This document shows, piece after piece, positions 1 through 7,661 of a stretch of DNA of 37,127 bases. Both the position numbers and the translations under genes were made by a program. Numbering within the stretch: the first letter of the stretch is position 1; each line of letters begins with the position of its first letter. Under the pieces are notes generated by a model that saw nothing but the letters and a program-made list of their open reading frames with translations, was not told the origin of the DNA and did not search any database. The stretch comes from Methylococcales bacterium (GTDB taxonomy: Bacteria > Pseudomonadota > Gammaproteobacteria > Methylococcales > Methylomonadaceae): positions 1 to 37,127 of the forward strand of contig JASMBU010000013.1 in assembly GCA_030753675.1 (NCBI GenBank), written 5' to 3'.

Positions 1-321
1 TTTCTTCGAACCCGTTATTGGCAAGAGCAACAACGTACGGTCTGGATATTAGAAGAAATAGGGAAAAACGAGCCGATAACCGTGGGTGTGATTATCGACA
101 ACCACAAAATTGTCCAACTGCAAGTTCTGGCATTTCGAGAAAGTCGCGGTTGGGAAGTTAAACACAGTTTCTTTACTGACCAGTTCATAGCCTCAACACT
201 GTCTGCTGAACAAACACTCAGCAAATCGATTGACGGCATTTCCGGCGCCACCCTGTCGGTTAATGCCTTAACTAAAATCGCCCAACTCGCACTTTTTTTT
301 GATCAAACGATTGGCCCATGA
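1..321 (+). CDS. FMN-binding domain protein, C-terminal part (5' end outside window)
   Basis: The reading frame is open from base 1, so the gene begins upstream of the window; the GTG at 82 is internal and not a start. The visible 106 residues contain the short motif SGATLS near the end. In FMN_bind-domain proteins the threonine of an (S/T)GAT motif carries covalent FMN, attached by the flavin transferase ApbE outside the cytoplasm. The likely role is a periplasmic, membrane-linked one-electron carrier. The stop overlaps the start of the next gene (ATGA at 318-321), a PepSY-type membrane protein, so the two are probably translated together and may work as one electron-transfer unit. What lies upstream, including the signal peptide, cannot be seen. 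Confidence 0.8.
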   Translation, partial: FLRTRYWQEQQRTVWILEEIGKNEPITVGVIIDNHKIVQLQVLAFRESRGWEVKHSFFTDQFIASTLSAEQTLSKSIDGISGATLSVNALTKIAQLALFFDQTIGP

Positions 322-1079
322 AAAACGCCCGAAAATCGCCGTGGCGACTGCTCTATAAACTCCATCGCTATCTGGGGCTTGCCATCAGTATGATTTTAAT
401 TCTACTGGCCATTACCGGCATTGCCTTAAATCACACCGATGACTGGCAACTTAATAGCCGTTATATTAAATCACCTACCGTGCTAAATTGGTATGGCCTT
501 AATCGACCCAGTGCTATTCGTAGCTTTAAAGCAAAACCGCATTGGATCAGCCAACTGGATCAACAAAGCTACTTTAACAACCAGGCTTTAATCACTAACA
601 AACAATTACTGGTCGGCGCTATCCGTACCGAAGCCTTCTTAGTTTTGGCTTTTGAAAAACAATTATTACTGATTTCTGACAACGGCACCCTCATTGAAAA
701 AATACCGTTAGAAAAAGCTATTCATTCGATTGGGGTCAGCGGACAAGACTCGGTTTTTATTCACCTAGACACCCAGATCAAAGTCAGCCATGACGGATTA
801 CTCTCGTGGCAAAGCGCCCCAGATTCCGGTATTCAATGGAGTCAAGAAACCGCACTAACTGAACCGTTAAGCGACCAAATCCAGCAAACACACCGACAAC
901 ACATTATCCCCTATGAACGCTTCTTACTCGACCTGCATAGCGGGCGACTCTTTGGTGAAGTCGGTGTTTTTGTCGTTGACCTGAGTGGTATTCTACTCAT
1001 ATTATTAACCCTTTCAGGGTGTTGGATCTGGATCAGACACCGAATAAAATCACGATTCCACAATAAAAGGCTATATTAA
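318..1079 (+). CDS. PepSY-associated transmembrane protein
   Basis: A 253-residue protein with two clear hydrophobic segments, at about residues 18-37 and 217-239, and a hydrophilic loop of about 180 residues between them. Both termini are rich in Arg and Lys, which puts them in the cytoplasm and the loop in the periplasm. The start (KLHRYLGL just before the first helix) and the WIWIRHR ending are typical of the PepSY-associated TM family, often found beside FMN-binding proteins and proposed to pass electrons across the membrane. It overlaps the upstream FMN-binding gene by 4 bases, and its stop directly abuts the thiD start. A redox or haem/flavin-handling role is inferred from family and context. 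No haem motif of the CxxCH type is present. Confidence 0.72.
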   Translation: MKNARKSPWRLLYKLHRYLGLAISMILILLAITGIALNHTDDWQLNSRYIKSPTVLNWYGLNRPSAIRSFKAKPHWISQLDQQSYFNNQALITNKQLLVGAIRTEAFLVLAFEKQLLLISDNGTLIEKIPLEKAIHSIGVSGQDSVFIHLDTQIKVSHDGLLSWQSAPDSGIQWSQETALTEPLSDQIQQTHRQHIIPYERFLLDLHSGRLFGEVGVFVVDLSGILLILLTLSGCWIWIRHRIKSRFHNKRLY

Positions 1080-1871
1080 ATGAGCAATTGTCCGCCGGTT
1101 GTCTTAAGCTTTTCAGGTCACGATCCTTCTGGGGGCGCAGGCATTCAGGCCGATATTGAAACCCTCTCAAGCCACCAGTGTCATAGCACCAGCATCATCA
1201 CCGCACTCACCGAACAAGACACCACCAATGTCTACCGTATTTTCCCGCAACAACCCGCCACCATCATTCAACAAGCAAATCGTATTTTTAACGATATGCC
1301 GGTCAAGGCTATTAAAATAGGTCTGATTGGCCATGCCGACATCGCCTATAGTATCGCTAAAATTATTATCGAGCACCCTGAAATACCCGTAGTACTGGAC
1401 CCTATCTTAGCCGCTGGCGGCGGCACACCCGTCGCCAACCAAGCCTTGATTGAAGCGATCATTGAAGCCTTATTACCACTCACTACCGTACTCACACCGA
1501 ACAGCGAAGAAGCACGCAAATTAACATCGCACCATGACCTTGATAACTGCGGCATACAATTACTGCAATCAGGCTGCCAATATGTTCTGATCACTGGAAC
1601 CCATGAGCAAACCCCAAATGTAACCCATAAACTGTACCACCAAGACCGCTGCATTGAGACCCTGTCGTGGGACCGACTGCCCCATGACTATCACGGCTCG
1701 GGTTGTACACTGGCAACCAGTATCGCCGCTTTATTAGCCTATCAACTCACGCCGGTCACCGCGATTATTGAAGCTCAGCAATACTGTTGGGACACCCTCG
1801 ACAATGGCTATAAAATTGGCCAAGGTCAACACCTACCTAACCGCCTGTTCTGGATGCAAACAGACCCATGA
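1080..1871 (+). CDS. thiD: Hydroxymethylpyrimidine/phosphomethylpyrimidine kinase
   Basis: ThiD phosphorylates HMP to HMP-P and then to HMP-PP, the pyrimidine half of thiamine diphosphate, in the cytoplasm. The 263-residue length fits the family. The N-terminal SFSGHDPSGGAGIQADI segment is the substrate loop of the ribokinase-like fold, and the GSGCT motif near residue 208 forms the anion hole with the catalytic cysteine seen in ThiD enzymes. The start abuts the stop of the PepSY gene, and the 3' end overlaps thiE by 4 bases (ATGA), so it lies inside a long operon. No TPP riboswitch can be placed here because the operon's 5' end is outside the window. Confidence 0.95.
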   Translation: MSNCPPVVLSFSGHDPSGGAGIQADIETLSSHQCHSTSIITALTEQDTTNVYRIFPQQPATIIQQANRIFNDMPVKAIKIGLIGHADIAYSIAKIIIEHPEIPVVLDPILAAGGGTPVANQALIEAIIEALLPLTTVLTPNSEEARKLTSHHDLDNCGIQLLQSGCQYVLITGTHEQTPNVTHKLYHQDRCIETLSWDRLPHDYHGSGCTLATSIAALLAYQLTPVTAIIEAQQYCWDTLDNGYKIGQGQHLPNRLFWMQTDP

Positions 1872-2500
1872 AATTTCCCACAAGCGGCGTTTACGCCATT
1901 ACCCAAACGGAAGGAAAAACAGACCATGCTATCGTCAAGGCAACCCTAGCAGCTCTTAAAGGCGGCGCTGCTGTCATTCAATACCGTCATAAAAACCCAC
2001 GAGATGTCTCCATTACCTTGGCCCAAGAAGTTCACCGTCATTGTCAATATTTCAACGTACCCCTACTGATTAATGACAACATCGAATTAGCACACGCAAT
2101 CGGTGCCGAGGGTGTTCATCTGGGTCAAAACGATGCCAGTATCGAAACCGCCCAAACCCGACTGGGCCCTGAGGCTATTATCGGTGTCTCCTGTTATGAC
2201 TCTTTAGACTTAGCACTCAAGGCGCAAAAACAACAAATCAGTTATGTTGCCTTTGGCCGCTTCTTTTGCTCTGAATCCAAACCCCAAGCACCGCCCGCAC
2301 AGCTCTCTACACTCACCCAAGCCGCACAAAAAATCACCCTGCCGATTGTAGCGATTGGCGGTATTTTACCCAGCAACGGTCACCTGTTACTGAATGCCGG
2401 CGCTGATGTACTCGCTATTATTGGTGGCATCTTTGATCAAGACCCGTTCACTGCGACGCAACATTATTGCCGGCTTTTTAATACTGATACTGAAACGTGA
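1868..2500 (+). CDS. thiE: Thiamine-phosphate synthase
   Basis: ThiE joins HMP-PP and thiazole phosphate to make thiamine monophosphate. The 210-residue protein is a TIM barrel with the expected stretches in order: QYRHK (pyrophosphate binding) near residue 38, LLINDN and GVHLGQND in the middle, GVSCY, YVAFGRFF, and AIGGI near the C-terminus. It overlaps thiD by 4 bases, and its TGA overlaps the ATG proposed for soxX by one base (TGATG at 2498-2502). The thiDE pair directly upstream of sox genes is unusual. Other thiamine genes (thiC, thiG, thiS, thiL) are not in the window. Confidence 0.95.
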   Translation: MKFPTSGVYAITQTEGKTDHAIVKATLAALKGGAAVIQYRHKNPRDVSITLAQEVHRHCQYFNVPLLINDNIELAHAIGAEGVHLGQNDASIETAQTRLGPEAIIGVSCYDSLDLALKAQKQQISYVAFGRFFCSESKPQAPPAQLSTLTQAAQKITLPIVAIGGILPSNGHLLLNAGADVLAIIGGIFDQDPFTATQHYCRLFNTDTET

Positions 2501-2868
2501 TGACAACGATGAAAACCGTCGGACTGCTCTTAGCCTTACTGATCATCGGCTGCACGCCCCCGCTCAATCTCGAACCACAGATGAATGGTCAACAATTAGC
2601 CTTTGACCGAAAAAAAGGCAATTGCCTGGCTTGCCACCGAATCGCTAACGGTGAATCTCCCGGCAACATCGGGCCACCGTTAACTCATCTAAGCACCCGT
2701 TTTACCCACAAGGATGCTCTGGTCACGTTTATTGAAGACCCGACCCGCTTTAATCCCGAGACCAGCATGCCACCTTTCGGAAAAAATAATATTCTTAGCC
2801 ACCAAGAAATTCAAATGATCGCCAATTTTCTATGGACACTGCCGGCAACTCAAACCATAATCCCATAG
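2500..2868 (+). CDS. soxX: Sulfur-oxidation c-type cytochrome SoxX, predicted lipoprotein
   Basis: SoxX is the small haem subunit of SoxAX, which oxidatively couples thiosulfate to the SoxY cysteine in the periplasm. About 122 residues, with one haem site CLACH near residue 43 and a downstream SMPPFG motif that supplies the distal methionine ligand. The N-terminus has a hydrophobic stretch ending IIGC, which fits a lipobox, so the mature protein may be membrane-anchored; most SoxX proteins are soluble with an ordinary signal peptide. I chose the ATG at 2500, which overlaps the thiE stop. GTG 2497 and ATG 2509 are alternatives that do not change the mature product. A 42-base gap separates it from soxY. 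The Sox assignment rests on haem/methionine spacing plus the soxYZA neighbours. Confidence 0.88.
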   Translation: MTTMKTVGLLLALLIIGCTPPLNLEPQMNGQQLAFDRKKGNCLACHRIANGESPGNIGPPLTHLSTRFTHKDALVTFIEDPTRFNPETSMPPFGKNNILSHQEIQMIANFLWTLPATQTIIP

Positions 2869-2910
2869 GATAAGAATCAAATCTTTAATCACCTTGATTA
2901 TGAGTACTTA

Positions 2911-3387
2911 ATGATGCAAACACGTCGCCAATTTATCAAAAAAACACTCACTATTGGCGGGGCTTTTTGGGCCTCTTCATGGCTGATTGTCAAACCACTT
3001 TGGGCACAAACTGAAACACTATGGCCCACTGGTCTATTTGCGCATTTAAAATACCAAGCAACCCTTGATCAGATTACCGGTGGACAAGCCCTTATTGCTT
3101 CCAAAGACATTACCCTTACCATTCCACGGATTGCCGAAAATGGCGCACTCATTCCTTTTACCCTTTCTTCAACGATCGAAAAGGCTGAACGTGTTTTTGT
3201 TCTAGTTAAAAAGAACCCAGTTCCACTAGTAGCTCGTTTTACCCTATCGCCACAGGTCAACACACAACTCTCAGCACGCTTAAAAATGGCTAAAACTAGT
3301 CAAGTCGTTAGCATTGTCTTGGCCAACGGTCAGTATTATTATACCGACAAGACCGTTAAAGTAACCCTTGGCGGCTGTGGAGGCTAG
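2911..3387 (+). CDS. soxY: Thiosulfate oxidation carrier protein SoxY
   Basis: SoxY carries the sulfur substrate covalently on the cysteine of its C-terminal swinging arm during thiosulfate oxidation. The 158-residue protein ends in the diagnostic GGCGG motif. The N-terminus has a twin-arginine signal (TRRQFIKK followed by a hydrophobic run to about residue 33), as expected for SoxY, which folds and binds SoxZ before Tat export. It lies between soxX and soxZ. The sequence ahead of the ATG at 2911 has only a weak purine signal (GAG at 2902-2904), and ATG 2914 is an equally possible start. The codons for the last two glycines double as the ribosome-binding site of soxZ. Confidence 0.96.
   Translation: MMQTRRQFIKKTLTIGGAFWASSWLIVKPLWAQTETLWPTGLFAHLKYQATLDQITGGQALIASKDITLTIPRIAENGALIPFTLSSTIEKAERVFVLVKKNPVPLVARFTLSPQVNTQLSARLKMAKTSQVVSIVLANGQYYYTDKTVKVTLGGCGG
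3379..3383 (+). promoter_or_regulatory. Shine-Dalgarno site of soxZ inside the soxY C-terminal codons
   Basis: GGAGG at 3379-3383 lies in the GGA-GGC codons for the last two glycines of SoxY and sits five bases before the ATG at 3389. It decides the soxZ start in favour of 3389 rather than the in-frame GTG at 3368, which would lie inside soxY and add seven unconserved residues. Confidence 0.75.
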
Positions 3388-3388
3388 T

Positions 3389-3700
3389 ATGTCCAGTATT
3401 AAAATTCGCACCAAACGTCAACAAGGAACCACCCAAATAAGAACCTTAATTGCGCACCCGATGGAAACCGGTTTGAATACCGATAATCAAAACCAGAAAA
3501 CTATTGCAGCCCACTTTATTCAGACCTTAACGGTACGCCATAATGATGAAATTATTCTAACCACTGATATGGGTAGCGGAATATCTCGAAACCCATACTT
3601 TTCATTTGAAATGAAAGGCGGTGATGTAGGCGATAAAATCACTATTCAATGGTCTGACAATCAAGGTAACCGTGATTCCCAAGACGCCTTAATCTCATGA
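3389..3700 (+). CDS. soxZ: Thiosulfate oxidation carrier complex protein SoxZ
   Basis: SoxZ is the partner of SoxY in the heterodimeric carrier that shuttles sulfur intermediates between Sox enzymes in the periplasm. The 103-residue product (from ATG 3389) begins MSSIKIRTK and contains the family features HPMETG, FIQTLTV and an immunoglobulin-like beta sandwich ending with KITIQWSDNQG. There is no signal peptide of its own, consistent with export as a SoxYZ complex through Tat. It starts one base after the soxY stop region and overlaps soxA by 4 bases (ATGA at 3697-3700). Confidence 0.95.
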   Translation: MSSIKIRTKRQQGTTQIRTLIAHPMETGLNTDNQNQKTIAAHFIQTLTVRHNDEIILTTDMGSGISRNPYFSFEMKGGDVGDKITIQWSDNQGNRDSQDALIS

Positions 3701-4527
3701 CAAAACTGCTGTTCTGGTTGCTTTTTCTGGGCCTACTCCCAATTGCGCCCAGCACCGCTACACCGTTGAATGACCAACGCACGCTGCAACAGCATTTCTT
3801 TACTCAGTTTCCCACCCTTTCACGTCAGGATTTTGCAAACGGTGTCTACGCTCTTGACCCCGATGCCAAACAATCCTGGCTTGCCATTGAACAATTCCCC
3901 CCTTATGAGATAGCCATTGATCGGGGTAAAAAAAACTTCTTCACCCCGTTTAAAAACGGTCAACGCTATCAGGACTGTTTCGTTGATTATCAACAGGGCA
4001 TCAGTCAACACTACCCGTACTGGGATCTTAAAACCAAAACGGTGGTCACCTTAAGTCAGGCTATTAACCGCTGCCGGCAACTCAACCTAGAGGCCCCGCT
4101 CAAACCCACTGCCGGTGACTTAATTGCCTTAACCGCTTATCTCGCTTTTCTCTCAAGAGATCAGCCCATCGCCATTACCATACCGCCCGTACCTGCCGCC
4201 CAAGTCGCGTATCAACAAGGCAAAGACTATTACCATCAACGGCGTGGGCAGCTAAACTTTTCCTGCGCCAGTTGTCATATCCAAAATGCCGGTAAGCGCC
4301 TGCGTACTGAAACATTAAGCCCGTTACTGGGCCAAACGAGCAATTGGCCGACATACCGACTTAAATGGGGTCGTGTTGGTACGTTACATCAACGCTTTAT
4401 CGGCTGCCATCGACAAATCAGGGCAAAAACCCCAGCCCCTCAAAGCGAGGTTCTTCGAAACCTTGAATATTATATGAGTTATCTCAGTAACGGCCTTCCC
4501 ATTAATGGACCCAGTGTACGAAAATGA
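3697..4527 (+). CDS. soxA: Sulfur-oxidation cytochrome SoxA, single CxxCH haem site
   Basis: SoxA is the catalytic subunit of SoxAX, which forms the disulfide between thiosulfate and SoxY. The protein has 276 residues with a signal peptide of about 21 residues. It contains one classical haem-binding motif (CASCH, near residue 190), and the later segment RFIGCHRQIRA carries the conserved cysteine that ligates the active-site haem in this family. Two earlier cysteines (QDCF and NRCRQ) occupy the region where di-haem SoxA proteins have the first haem, so this is the mono-haem type with a probable disulfide there. It overlaps soxZ and moeA by 4 bases each. The assignment is secure from sequence and context. 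Confidence 0.93.
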   Translation: MTKLLFWLLFLGLLPIAPSTATPLNDQRTLQQHFFTQFPTLSRQDFANGVYALDPDAKQSWLAIEQFPPYEIAIDRGKKNFFTPFKNGQRYQDCFVDYQQGISQHYPYWDLKTKTVVTLSQAINRCRQLNLEAPLKPTAGDLIALTAYLAFLSRDQPIAITIPPVPAAQVAYQQGKDYYHQRRGQLNFSCASCHIQNAGKRLRTETLSPLLGQTSNWPTYRLKWGRVGTLHQRFIGCHRQIRAKTPAPQSEVLRNLEYYMSYLSNGLPINGPSVRK

Positions 4528-5786
4528 TTAAAAACCAAGCAAACTGCTCAGATATTAATGAACCTAACTTAATAACTGTCAGTACAGCACTGAAGAAAAT
4601 CCTCAGCCAAATTAAACCGCTGCACCAACACCAGCAAATCAATCTTGAGCAAGCCCGCGGTCGCACCTTATCCCATTCGATCATGGCCCCATTTAATGTA
4701 CCGCCCCATCGAAATTCAGCCGTTGACGGCTATGCCATAAACCACACTGATTTACCCGAGCCGGGTCATCTAGTCGAACTATCCATTGCCGGCTGTGCCT
4801 ATGCGGGCCAACCTTTTACCGACGCCCTTGCGCCCGGTGAGTGTATTAGAATTATGACCGGCGCCCCAGTCCCTGAAGGACTGACTATTATTATCATGCA
4901 GGAACAAGTCGAGCATTTTGATAATCATATTCGCATTGATCACAACCACCGACTCCATCAAAATATCAGACAAGCCGGTGAAGATATTGCCCAAGAATCT
5001 CCGGTATTATTCGCGGGAAAACTATTAACGCCGGCAGACATTGGAATTATGGCTTCTTTAGGATTAACCCAAATCAATGTCAATCGAAAACTCCGCATTG
5101 CCATTGCCTCAACCGGCGATGAACTGCACAGCCTAGGCAGTGAATTACCCCATGGCGGTATTTATGACAGTAATACCCATACCCTCCAAGCCAGTTTAGA
5201 TCGCCCTGACATCACCGTGGTCAACTTAGGAATTTTGGATGATAACCCTGCATCATTGCAACACTGCTTTGAAGAAAGCGCCCAGCATTACGATCTGATT
5301 ATTTCAACCGGAGGCGTTTCGGTCGGCGATGCCGACCATACCCGAGAAGCCTTACGGGCGTTAGGCACGGTTGAATTTTGGAAAGTTGCGATCAAACCGG
5401 GGCGCCCCTTAGCCTTTGGTTGCGTCAATAAAACCCCTTTTTTTGGCTTGCCGGGTAATCCTGTTGCGGTCTTAGTGACCTTCTACCAATTTGTTTTACC
5501 TGCCATCGATCAATTACTCGGTATCACCGACCGACCGGTTTGCCCGACCTTCACCGCCATCAGTACCGAAGCCATACGCAAACGCCCCGGACGGACAGAA
5601 ATTCAACGCGGAATTATCTCCCAAGCCCCCAATGGCCACTGGCGAGTCAAAACCACCGGCCAACAAGGATCCGGTATTTTACGTTCAATGAGTCTAGCCA
5701 ATGCATTTATTATCCTTGCGCATAACCAAGGTCCTGTGAGTGCAGGTGAACCGGTGACCGTACAACCCTTTTCAGGACTGCTATAA
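4524..5786 (+). CDS. moeA: Molybdopterin molybdenumtransferase
   Basis: MoeA inserts molybdate into adenylylated molybdopterin, the last common step of molybdenum cofactor synthesis. The protein has 420 residues, close to the usual length. Family motifs are visible in order: NSAVDGYAI near residue 67, the MIMTGAPVP-like segment RIMTGAPVPEG near 110, STGDEL, IYDSNTH, STGGVSVGDADH near 258, KPGRPLAFG, and LPGNPVA. It overlaps soxA (ATGA at 4524-4527) and is the last gene of the operon. Its place here suggests that a molybdoenzyme of sulfur metabolism (a SoxCD or sulfite dehydrogenase type) is used by the same organism; that is inference. It ends 2 bases from the convergent yadH-type gene, with no visible terminator between. 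Confidence 0.95.
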   Translation: MIKNQANCSDINEPNLITVSTALKKILSQIKPLHQHQQINLEQARGRTLSHSIMAPFNVPPHRNSAVDGYAINHTDLPEPGHLVELSIAGCAYAGQPFTDALAPGECIRIMTGAPVPEGLTIIIMQEQVEHFDNHIRIDHNHRLHQNIRQAGEDIAQESPVLFAGKLLTPADIGIMASLGLTQINVNRKLRIAIASTGDELHSLGSELPHGGIYDSNTHTLQASLDRPDITVVNLGILDDNPASLQHCFEESAQHYDLIISTGGVSVGDADHTREALRALGTVEFWKVAIKPGRPLAFGCVNKTPFFGLPGNPVAVLVTFYQFVLPAIDQLLGITDRPVCPTFTAISTEAIRKRPGRTEIQRGIISQAPNGHWRVKTTGQQGSGILRSMSLANAFIILAHNQGPVSAGEPVTVQPFSGLL

Positions 5787-5788
5787 AA

Positions 5789-6553
5789 TTATTGTTTAAT
5801 GCCTATCCCTTTATCTAGCAAGTACAAACTCAGACTAATTAAGGTAACAATAAAACCAACAATCATCGTTAAAGCCAGCGTAATATCAACATCGGTCACA
5901 CCGATTAAGCCATAACGAAAACTATTTACAATATATAAAATCGGGTTGGCCAAAGAGATATTTTGCCAAAGCTCAGGTAGCATCTCGACCGAATAAAAAA
6001 CCCCGCCCAAATAAGTCAGGGGTGTCAAAATAAAATTAGGGATGATCGAAATATCATCAAAACTATCTGCAAAAACGGCATTAATAAAACCGGCTAAAGC
6101 GAATAATACCGCGGTCAAAAAGAAAATCAAACAAGACAATCCCCAGTGACTCACTGAGATTGAAGTAAACAATAATGAAATTCCAATCACCACCGATCCC
6201 ACCAAGAGTCCTCGGCAAACCCCGCCGCCCACATACCCGGCTAAAATAACCCAATTAGGTACGGGCGACACCAACAGCTCTTCAATATGACGCTGAAATT
6301 TAGTGGAATAAAAAGAGGAAACCACATTCGCATAAGAGTGACTGATCACCGACATCAAAATAATACCCGGCACAATGTAGTCCATATAACTGGCCCCAGA
6401 GATATCACCTATGCGCTGTCCCATCAGCGTACCAAAAATTAAAAAATACAAGGCGGTGGTGATCGCTGGGGGGAGCATAGTCTGAGGCCAAATACGCATG
6501 AAACGGCGCACTTCTTTAGACATAATGGTCAACAAAGCAATTCGGTAACCCAT
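5789..6553 (-). CDS. yadH: ABC-2 type transporter permease, YadH family
   Basis: This is the membrane subunit of an ABC exporter. The 254-residue protein has about six hydrophobic segments and resembles E. coli YadH along its whole length, with recognisable stretches RFMRIWPQT, MDYIVPGIILMSV, KFQRHIEELLVSPVP, GYVGGGV and LTPLTYLGGVFYS (the last is typical of the ABC-2 permease family). It lies 4 bases downstream of the matching ATPase gene, so the two form an operon. The substrate is unknown; neither YadGH nor this pair has an agreed transported compound. The gene converges on moeA with only 2 bases between stop codons. Confidence 0.9.
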   Translation of the reverse strand: MGYRIALLTIMSKEVRRFMRIWPQTMLPPAITTALYFLIFGTLMGQRIGDISGASYMDYIVPGIILMSVISHSYANVVSSFYSTKFQRHIEELLVSPVPNWVILAGYVGGGVCRGLLVGSVVIGISLLFTSISVSHWGLSCLIFFLTAVLFALAGFINAVFADSFDDISIIPNFILTPLTYLGGVFYSVEMLPELWQNISLANPILYIVNSFRYGLIGVTDVDITLALTMIVGFIVTLISLSLYLLDKGIGIKQ

Positions 6554-6557
6554 TGGC

Positions 6558-7466
6558 CTAGCCTCCCACCAAATCCAGAAACAAGCTTTCTAATCGATTC
6601 GATTTATTTTTCATACTCGTCACCGAAATTCCCTGTCGAGTTAACTCAGAAAATAACTGATTAAAACCTTTTTCACCCGGGATACCTACTTGTAAAGTCT
6701 GGCTATCAAGTTGCACAACGTCATAACCCTCAACAACCGGAGGCTTGGCAAGCCTATCGGCTAAATCCAAAATAAAATGATTTACCTTTATTTGCGCTAA
6801 TAAATCTGACATTTTGGAATGTTTAATAATCGTACCTTTATCAATAATGGCAATATTCCGACACAAACTTTCGGCTTCTTCCAGATAATGCGTGGTCAGA
6901 ATAATAGTGGTTCCACCGGCATTGACCTCACGCATTAATTGCCACATAGAGCGGCGGATTTCAATATCAACACCGGCCGTAGGCTCATCTAAAATCAACA
7001 ACCTCGGGTCGTGCACCAATGCGCGAGCGATCATCACCCGACGTTTCATGCCGCCTGATAATCGTCTAGAAACGGTATGCCGGTGATCCCATAAATGCAT
7101 TTGCTTCAAACACTTTTCAGCGCGCACCAAGGCTTCTTGATAAGCAATGCCATAATAACCGGCCTGATTCAAAATAATATTTTGCACGGTTTCAAACTGA
7201 TTAAAGTTAATCTCTTGCGGCACCATCCCGATGCATTGTTTAACTTGTTCTGTTTGGCGCACTAAATCATAACCAAAAACACGCACCGAGCCACCGGACA
7301 AATTAACTAACGAACAAATAATACCAATCGCCGTCGATTTACCCGCACCATTAGGACCCAATAAGGCAAAAAAATCACCGTCTTCAACGTCTAAATCAAT
7401 ACCGTGCAAGGCGGTAAAACCATTACCATAAGTCTTGCTTAAATTGCGAATAGCTAACGCTTTCAT
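6558..7466 (-). CDS. yadG: ABC transporter ATP-binding protein, YadG family
   Basis: This is the ATPase partner of the YadH-type permease. From ATG 7466 the product has 302 residues, close to E. coli YadG. It has a Walker A GPNGAGKST, a signature LSGGMKRR, a Walker B LLILDEPTAG, and the switch histidine in LTTHYLEEAE; the C-terminal domain ends with the SMKNKSNRLESLFLDL stretch seen in this family. A longer in-frame version starting at 7553 adds 29 residues unlike the family, so I use 7466, where the homology begins (MKALAIRNLSKTYG). No strong ribosome-binding site precedes either start. The promoter should lie in the region shared with the divergent ppx gene. Confidence 0.9.
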   Translation of the reverse strand: MKALAIRNLSKTYGNGFTALHGIDLDVEDGDFFALLGPNGAGKSTAIGIICSLVNLSGGSVRVFGYDLVRQTEQVKQCIGMVPQEINFNQFETVQNIILNQAGYYGIAYQEALVRAEKCLKQMHLWDHRHTVSRRLSGGMKRRVMIARALVHDPRLLILDEPTAGVDIEIRRSMWQLMREVNAGGTTIILTTHYLEEAESLCRNIAIIDKGTIIKHSKMSDLLAQIKVNHFILDLADRLAKPPVVEGYDVVQLDSQTLQVGIPGEKGFNQLFSELTRQGISVTSMKNKSNRLESLFLDLVGG

Positions 7467-7580
7467 AAAAAAACCCGGTGGCACAGGAAAAAAATTGATG
7501 CTCTCAACGGATAACCCGATAAACTCGCTCTTCATGAGTTTCTGAAAACCCAAAAAAAACCACTCATCGAAAGATGCGAC

Positions 7581-7610
7581 TTGACAACATTATTTAATTA
7601 ACTTGATAAT
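7581..7610 (+). promoter_or_regulatory. Sigma-70 type promoter of ppx
   Basis: A perfect -35 TTGACA at 7581-7586 is followed after 18 bases by GATAAT at 7605-7610 (preceded by T). Transcription would start near 7617, about 45 bases ahead of the ppx start codon. It is the best match to the sigma-70 consensus that I found in the window. Confidence 0.7.
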
Positions 7611-7661
7611 TTTAGCAGAATCTTAAAAAAATCGTTTCAGTAATCAATAGGACTTAGAACT

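Noticed and set aside
82-321. A complete small gene starting at GTG 82
   Set aside because: The frame is open back to base 1 and the residues upstream continue the FMN-binding domain, so it is the end of a longer gene.
2869-2910. AATCAA/TTGATT inverted repeat between soxX and soxY as a terminator
   Set aside because: A six-base AT-rich stem with a 13-base loop and no T-run is too weak.
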